Origin: Septoria linicola
Lineage: Eukaryota; Ascomycota; Dothideomycetes; Mycosphaerellales; Mycosphaerellaceae
Direction: 5' to 3'
Assembly: GCA_024114885.1 (NCBI GenBank)
Contig: CP099423.1
Location: forward strand, 2,480,001-2,544,000
DNA: 64,000 bases
The position numbers and the translations under genes are program-made. Below, piece after piece: positions 57,877-64,000 of the stretch. A model generated the notes under the pieces. It was not told the origin of the DNA. It saw only the letters and a list, made by a program, of their open reading frames with translations, and did no database searches. How positions within the stretch are numbered: position 1 is the first letter of the stretch; the number at the start of each line of letters is the position of its first letter.

Positions 57877-59648
57877 ATGATTGGTTTGTGATATATATCC
57901 TGACAACCTCACTTCACTTCCTGGCTAAGTTAGCCTTGCTTACACTTTCTACAGGCGACGCCATCTTGGACCTGCTGTTGCCAACTCTGGTCTTGGTGCA
58001 CCTCTTCGCAGCTCCATACACGAAAGTGGAAGAGTCGTTCAATATCCAAGCTACACACGATATACTGGCCAACGGCATACCATTTTCCAACACAGCAGAA
58101 AGCCTTGCTGCCAACTTCGACCATGTCTCCTTCCCTGGTTCGGTCCCCAGGACCTTCGTCGGCGCTGCCGTCCTTGCAGGTTTAGCGAATCCTCTCAAGC
58201 TCTTCTTCGCATCGCGAGTGTCGATACAATTACTGGTACGAGCGATTCTCGGTCTCGCAAATGCCGCTGCTTTGTGGTCGGTCAAGGGTGCGGTCGACAC
58301 AGCATATGGCAAGATTGCTGGGAGGTGGTATGTCTTGCTGCAAGCAAGTCAATTCCACGTGATCTTCTACTCATCTCGGACTCTGCCAAATATGTTTGCT
58401 TTCATCTTGACGAACCTTGCGTTGAGGAATCTGATCATGGTCAAAGCTGTTGCATGGAAGACAGCTCGAAGCTCGAAGCGGAGACGGCTGGCTTTATATC
58501 TACTCACTCTGGGAGGCATCATCTTTCGATCAGAGATTGCCATCTTGCTGGCTGCTGAGACACTGTACCTGCTCTACCAGCAGAAGGCATCGATCATCAA
58601 GGAGATCATTCCAGCCGGCATCGCAGGCGCGGCCCTTGGATTGCTTACGACAGTAGCGATCGATTCCTTCTTCTGGCAACAATGGCCTCTCTGGCCAGAA
58701 CTGGCAGGATTTTACTACAATACCGTCCTTGGCAAGTCTTCCGAGTGGGGCACGAGTCCGATCTACTTCTACTTCTTCAACGCACTGCCACGACTGCTGC
58801 TCAATCCAATGACATATCTGCTTTTGATCCCTACCTCCCTGCAAAGCCACGTCAGCAGAGATATTTTGATGCCTCAAGTCGCGTTCATTGCACTGTATAG
58901 TCTGCTACCACACAAAGAATGGCGCTTCATCATCTACACCATACCAGCATTTACCGCAGTCGCGGCAGGAGGAGCGGGCTGGATCTGGACACGAAAGGCA
59001 AAGTCCACTCTTTACAAGATCTACAGCTTGTTGCTCGTGGTCTCCACACTAGCCTCATTCGCAATCAGCTTCGGTATTCTTTACATCTCTAGCCTCAACT
59101 ATCCAGGCGGTCAAGCACTATGGCTCCTCCACAAACTCGAGCCCGAATACCGAGTGCCAGTAAAAGTCTACCTCGACAATCTCGCTTGCCAAACAGGCGT
59201 CACTCGATACCAGCAGATCCGCCCGACCTGGCAATACGACAAGACAGAAGATCAGCAAAAACTCCTTGACCCCATGTTCTGGCAACAATTTGATTATGCC
59301 CTTGCCGAGAATCCAGCTCGAGTCATTGGCAGCTGGCAACGTATCGCCACCATCAAGAGCTTCGGAGGCATAACTTTCAGCCCTGGCGCGGACGACGAAA
59401 TTCTGCCCATCACGCCTGCTTTTGGTGATCTGGGACACACCATCCAGCAAAGATACGTCGCGTTTGCTGACTTTGCGCGACACACATTCACAAAAGGCTA
59501 CTGGCCTGCCATTCGCATGAAACCTTCCCTATACATCCTCTGGCGCGAACCTCCACCCCTTGTGAGAGACGATCCCCACGCTGCAGCCATCGCCGCCGCT
59601 GCAAATGCCGCTGCCGCTGCCGCTGCTGCTTCATCAGCCACATCATAG
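57877..59648 (+). CDS. ALG12: Alg12, dolichyl-P-Man:Man7GlcNAc2-PP-dolichol alpha-1,6-mannosyltransferase
   Basis: Model: 57877-57883 (7-base first exon, ATG ATT G) joined to 57955-59648 over a 71-base intron (GTTTGT donor, TTTCTACAG acceptor), 566 residues. Without this exon the frame has no ATG at its start. The GT22 hallmark HLFAAPYTKVEESFNIQATH lies near residues 19-38. It is followed by about ten hydrophobic segments and a HKEWRFIIYTIPAF lumenal motif. Alg12 adds the eighth mannose of the N-glycan precursor in the ER lumen. The end carries an alanine repeat (AAANAAAAAAAASSATS), which is low complexity and not conserved. A GTG start without the extra exon is an alternative. Confidence 0.9.
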
Positions 59649-61934
59649 TTACATACAGTTTGGAACTAGATCAAACATAAAATCCCAACCTCCCACCAAA
59701 ATTCCCATCTGGATCCCTCGTATACACACACTCCTCAATTTCCCCACCGCACCAGTTCGATCTACCACTTTGCTTCCTTCTAGCACTTCTCATCCGCTAC
59801 TCTGCCACGCTTTCAAGACTTCATCAACAGGATGTTCTGTGATGAAACAGAGATCTGCACTGCCGGGTTGGACGCGGAGAGCTTTGGCCTCGAAGGGAGA
59901 GGGGGAGGGGTGGGAGGTTTAGTTGTTTTTGGGCGCCGAAGAGGAGGGCGTGTCTTTTTGTAGGAGGGCAAGGTTAGTTAGTTGGATGAGCGACTTGGGT
60001 TTGTGTGAGGCGCAGTCTGCAGATGTGGGGAAGCACCGTTCTGTTATCTTTCGACCCGGAAAAAACTTCATGCTTCATGCCGAGATGTTGTGTGTGTGTG
60101 TGTGTAGGTAGCTATTGTGTGGTGGCGGGGATAGATAACGCACTGCGTGAGGACGACGTGGTCGATGGATTTTTTTACTGTGGAGGGCGGTGAGGAGGAA
60201 AGTCATGATTCACTGACGGGTGAAGCGACGAGTCGAAGCAGTCTGTGGTCTCGTGGATCGAGCGCGGTCTGTTGTTGTGTAGCGATTCATTGTACAGCAA
60301 TATATGTGTGTGTGGTATCGTGCAGTGGTTGAGGTAGCTATAGCTATATGCATAGTCCGTCATCATCGGCCAAGACGTGATGAGATGTGTCTCTGGCGGG
60401 GTCTATAGTTAGTTTGCAAGAGGAGCTGATTGCTCGCCACATCATGTTACTGCAAAATCAATAACTCTTTCCACTATTCAATTTGTAATGCGACCCACCA
60501 TAAACCACCTCAGAAAACACAGCTCAAATCCCCCCCCCCCCCCCCCCCCTATCTATACGCTTGTATTAAAAGCTCACGAGCCTCCTGTTATCATCTTCAT
60601 TCCCATGGACACAGACCACCGCGGCCCGTGGGAAATGACTCCCTCGCTGTTGTGACAAAGGGGACTTTTTGAAGACCGTCGCCAGAGCCATGGTGGGACC
60701 AAACCCGACAGCAGCCTGCCTTTCTACAGTCTTGATCTCCTTTGACAGTAGGACCCGAATGAGTTTTCTCTCGTCAAATCTGTCGAGTTTTCAGGGCGCA
60801 GGGCTGGGCTGTTATGAAATGGCTTGCTCACGATGATGTCCCAGCCCCCCACAGAATATGTGGGCCACATTGCGCCCAGAAACATACAGGGGCTTGGTTG
60901 AAGAAAGAAAGTTTCTGGTACCAAGGACTCACTCAGGACATGTAATGCGTTCGGGTGGCTGACGATGAGGTCCCTAAGGTGCTGTGCTTTGGGGGGCGGG
61001 AGGGAAAAGGTACGGGAGTGGTGTGCCCTTGGGGCCGCGGGACGGCTTTACGATCTGTCAAGGGCGGCTTTTGGTCCTGTGGCGGATTCGATGGTTGGTG
61101 CGGATGGGATGCTGACTGGAGTTCTTGAGGATTGTGCCATGTCAAGCGCTGTCGTCCTTCTTCTGCGGCTATCTTGAAAGGCTTGGGAGCTCCGCGGTGC
61201 GAGAGCCGTGACAGGTTCGTGTTATAATAGTCAAGGCATCGGAGACGCCCCGCCCCGCCCAGCATTAGCAGAGTAAATGTGATGGAGCGCCAAGCGAATC
61301 ATAGTTGTGGTGGCTTCGGGAAGTGTGTTGAAGAGGTGCGTGTTAGCTGATGGGTGTAGTGCACGGTCAAGTCGATGTCAAATGTCGATGCTTCTCCTAA
61401 AAACCAGATTGCACATTTCTCCAGATATAGCCAATGCCAAGCGAGGCCGCTCCGTGTAACAATCGTCGTACCAGGGCGCAGTGCAGCACACGCACATCAC
61501 CTTCTGCTGTGCGACGCTCCCGTCTCATAGATCTTGGATACTCCAAAATTGCATCGCCTCGTAGACCTGGGCGTCAGCAACCATTCCATTTCGTAAAATG
61601 AGAGAACGCTGAATGCTATCATGTGTATGGCTGTGCTGATGGTGGTGTGGCGCTAGAGCCATGCTTGCAGTATGAACTGTCGTTCACGGCTGTGCAGACT
61701 GTTGCGCTCAGCTTGCAGAGACACCTCTACGGATGCGATAACTGTGTGCATAATCAGTCTCGTTTGAGCTCTCGAAATCCCACCCTATTGACACAAAATG
61801 TCGGCTTGTTCTCAATCAGTGCCATTTGCGGGTATAGTAGCTCTATGATATGTATCTATACTCAGACCTTGGGTCTCTCGGTTCTGCAATGCTAGTATAA
61901 GCATCTCGCACCTTGCCGTACATATATGCTGCGC
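59649..61934. other. Gene-free stretch with poly-C and GT tracts
   Basis: About 2.3 kb between the 3' ends of ALG12 (plus) and TRR1 (minus). Contains a (TG)n run around 60087-60105 and a 20-base poly-C tract. No RNA gene recognised. Confidence 0.5.
60530..60549 (+). repeat. 20-base poly-C tract
   Basis: An uninterrupted C run of 20 bases, bracketed by AAAT and TATC. Length is sensitive to sequencing error; the strand shown is the C-rich strand. Confidence 0.9.
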
Positions 61935-63056
61935 TTACAGCAATGGGTTCTGGCGGTACTCTGGTGCCTCACCATTGGTAGGTGGCTTGGCACCATTGTC
62001 GGCCTCTGGGCCATCCTCTGCGAGGCCGTGCTCTGCGAGAAACTTCTCGGCTTCGAGAGCGGCCATGCAGCCGGAGCCTAAGGAATGTTAGTGTACATCA
62101 TAGTGAAGTTGACGGGAAAGGGTTGACTCACCTGCTGATGTCACAGCCTGTCTGTACTTCTTATCCTGAACATCGCCAGCAGCGAACACACCTGGAATGT
62201 TTGTTTCCGTCGTGCCTGGCGTAGTCAAAAGATATCCATCCTCGTCCATCTTCAATTGTCCCTTGAACAGATGTGTCGCTGGGTCATGACCAACAGCGTA
62301 GAACAGTCCATTTGCGGGGATCTCCTCCTGCTCGCCGGTCTTGTTGTTCTTGATGACCATGCTCTTCATGAGTCCTCGTGGGCCATCGTCACCCTTGATT
62401 TCCACACCCTGCGTGTTCCACTTGATCTCCACCTTCGGATGCTCCTTCAGTCTTCTCGCGTTGGCCTTGCTGGCACGCAGCTCACCCCTTCGCACGAGAA
62501 CGGTGACCTTGCTGGCCTTCTTGGTGAGGTAGAGCGACTCCTCCACAGCACTGTCACCACCACCACTCACGACCAGCGGCTTCTCGCGGAAGATGGGCAG
62601 AGAGCCATCGCAGACTGCGCATGCTGACACACCATTTCCCCAGAACTTGTCCTCGCCTGCGAGATCGAGCCTTCGTGCCTTGGCGCCTGTGGCAATGATG
62701 ATCGAGTCAGCAGTGTGTGTGGTCTCCTCGAGCGACTCCTCATCTCCCATGGGGTGCAACCAGAACTTGAAGGGCCGAGAGCTGAAGTCGACCTTGCCGA
62801 CAGTCTGGCTGACAATCTCTGTTCCGCACTCCTCGCTCTGCGCTCGCATGTTGTCCATGAGAGTCGATCCCTTGATCATCTTGAAGCCCGGGAAGTTCTC
62901 GACTTCATCAGTGGTCGTGAGCTGACCTCCAGCTGCAATGCCGAGGGCGAGGAAACCCTCGTACAGCACGGGCTTGAGGTCGGCGCGGGCGGCATAGATG
63001 GCGGCAGTGTGGCCTGCTGGGCCGGAGCCGATGATGACGACCTTGGAGTGTGTCAT
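61935..63056 (-). CDS. TRR1: Thioredoxin reductase
   Basis: Two exons: 63056-62132 and 62077-61935, 355 residues, with a 54-base intron (GTGAGT donor, ACTAAC branch, CCTTAG acceptor). The start is the MTHSKVVIIGSGPAGHTAAI ATG, giving a cytosolic protein of normal length. FAD-binding GSGPAGHTAAIYAARADLKP, redox CAVCDGSLP with the two active Cys, NADPH-binding VVSGGGDSAVEESLYLTKKA and the C-terminal GVFAAGDVQDKKYRQAVTSA are all present. The enzyme transfers electrons from NADPH to thioredoxin. The last 30 residues (DGPEADNGAKPPTNGEAPEY) are a non-conserved extension. In front of the ATG, 93 codons remain open in frame without any ATG and look like a mitochondrial leader. Confidence 0.95.
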
Positions 63057-64000
63057 TCTGGCGGTCGGGCTGGGTATGGGTGACGATGTGGAAGCCGGCG
63101 AGGCGGCCGATGGGTTGGGTTTGTAGAATGCTCCTGCTGCAGCGACAGGAAGGCTGATGCTGATGCTGGACTGGAGAGGGCGGAAGCCTGAGCGGCGGAA
63201 AGCTGAAGAAAACACTTTGGCGGCTGCGAGGAAGTTGGGTTTTGTAAACGTTCGTATCCTCGTATGGAGAAGAAGGTAGTAGAAGTGGTTACTTGGAGGT
63301 GAAGATCTGATAACAATGGCACGATGGACTTCCAAGTTACGTCAGCTTCGCATGATCAATCGCAGAGAATCTTCGCTAGCCCAGATGTGTCGATTGTTCA
63401 GCGAGCAGCAAGGTGGCTGATTGTCGGTTTCTGTCTTGTGAAAAAGTTGTCCCACTTCGACTCGTTGCGAGCTCGGAGGCGAGCATGATGACAAAGCTGG
63501 AAGTCCAGCCAAGACCCAGCACCTCGTCTCGCGCCTCCATGACAACGGTGAGGGTTGTAGGCTTCTGATACGGCCAAATCCACATCATGTCAATCTGATC
63601 TCGTGAACTGCTATAGAATGTGTCGATGATGCAGAAAGCATATGCTGAGTGGAGACTGGCGATCAAGATTGGCGACAGCTGGCGGCGGGCTTGTAATTCT
63701 ACCTTCAACGACGCAAGACTGGGATACCTTTGCAGTTGCTGCGAGCATGTATAGATTTGATCCGAAAACTCTGTCTCCGACTTGTAGTCTTACGATAAAC
63801 AGTGTCGGGAGATACATGATTGACTCAGAGATATTCTGGCTATTTACTGTGTAGCCGTTCACTTTCACATGCATTTTCGCCTTGCTTACGTACACATATG
63901 AGTTCCCCACTGAACAACACTCCCACCTATTCACCTTTGACAAAACCAACAACAACAACAACATCACACGTGACCAAGAACCACAGCCCTCCAGCGGCTT
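63057..64000. other. Intergenic right end, upstream of TRR1
   Basis: 944 bases holding the TRR1 promoter and leader-like open frame (to about 63335). At the right end is an AAC-repeat segment near 63945-63963. No other gene recognised. Confidence 0.45.

Noticed and set aside
1..64000. tRNA, rRNA, CRISPR and transposon signatures
   Set aside because: None found by eye; tRNA A/B-box pairs, terminal repeats or transposase motifs were not recognised, though a dedicated search could still find a tRNA.
1..64000. A secondary-metabolite or defence gene cluster as an undescribed system
   Set aside because: No core biosynthetic enzyme, toxin-antitoxin pair or nuclease/helicase operon-like grouping is present; HET genes are scattered and broken.

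Overview
The window is nuclear DNA of a filamentous ascomycete (Pezizomycotina, most likely Dothideomycetes). The genes carry short 46-90 base introns with GTAAGT/GTATGT-type donors and CTAAC/CTGAC branch sites. The protein families are fungal: HET domains, a creB-type deubiquitinase, Caf120, Ntr2, SWIRM/amine oxidase/HMG demethylase, Yth1, Yos1 and Alg12. The class is inferred from family content, not proven. No tRNA, rRNA, CRISPR array or intact transposon was recognised.

Layout. 1-481 is the N-terminus of a giant DUF6606-type protein running off the left edge. 2.8-9.1 kb holds a broken TPR/SET gene, a rhodanese/Acr2-like protein, an F-box-like protein, a small secreted cysteine-rich protein and a BTB gene with a premature stop. 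9.3-12.7 kb holds a secreted GH16 glucanase and a C2H2 factor. 14.5-24.7 kb holds an NAD-epimerase-like protein, a BAH/PHD-like reader and a Caf120/Skg3 PH protein. 27-36.5 kb is a gene-poor accessory block: C2H2 genes (one apparently broken), a decayed HET gene and a decayed membrane-protein gene. 37.2-41 kb is a divergent pair, a CCCH/SMR protein and Yth1. 42.2-45.5 kb is a broken HET-SH3 gene. 46-63 kb is a mostly housekeeping stretch: Ntr2, an LSD1-like demethylase, creB, Yos1, Alg12 and thioredoxin reductase.

The main pattern is a two-compartment layout. Every conserved cellular gene is intact once introns are modelled. At least five accessory genes (SET, BTB, C2H2, HET, HET-SH3), and probably the membrane-protein gene, carry in-frame stops and/or single-base frameshifts in otherwise readable frames. 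Several stops are TAA/TAG codons that one C-to-T change in CAA/CAG would create, the CpA context favoured by repeat-induced point mutation (RIP). I found no convincing new multi-gene system. The most unusual items are the HET-SH3 fusion, the shared C2H2 family with members in different states of decay, an in-frame 84-base duplication in the Caf120 homologue, a creB homologue whose catalytic Cys codon is split after a 14-base exon, and a mitochondrial-leader-like extension without ATG in front of thioredoxin reductase.

Exon coordinates are manual models from splice consensus and reading frame. Long gene-free stretches are listed so the reader knows they were examined.
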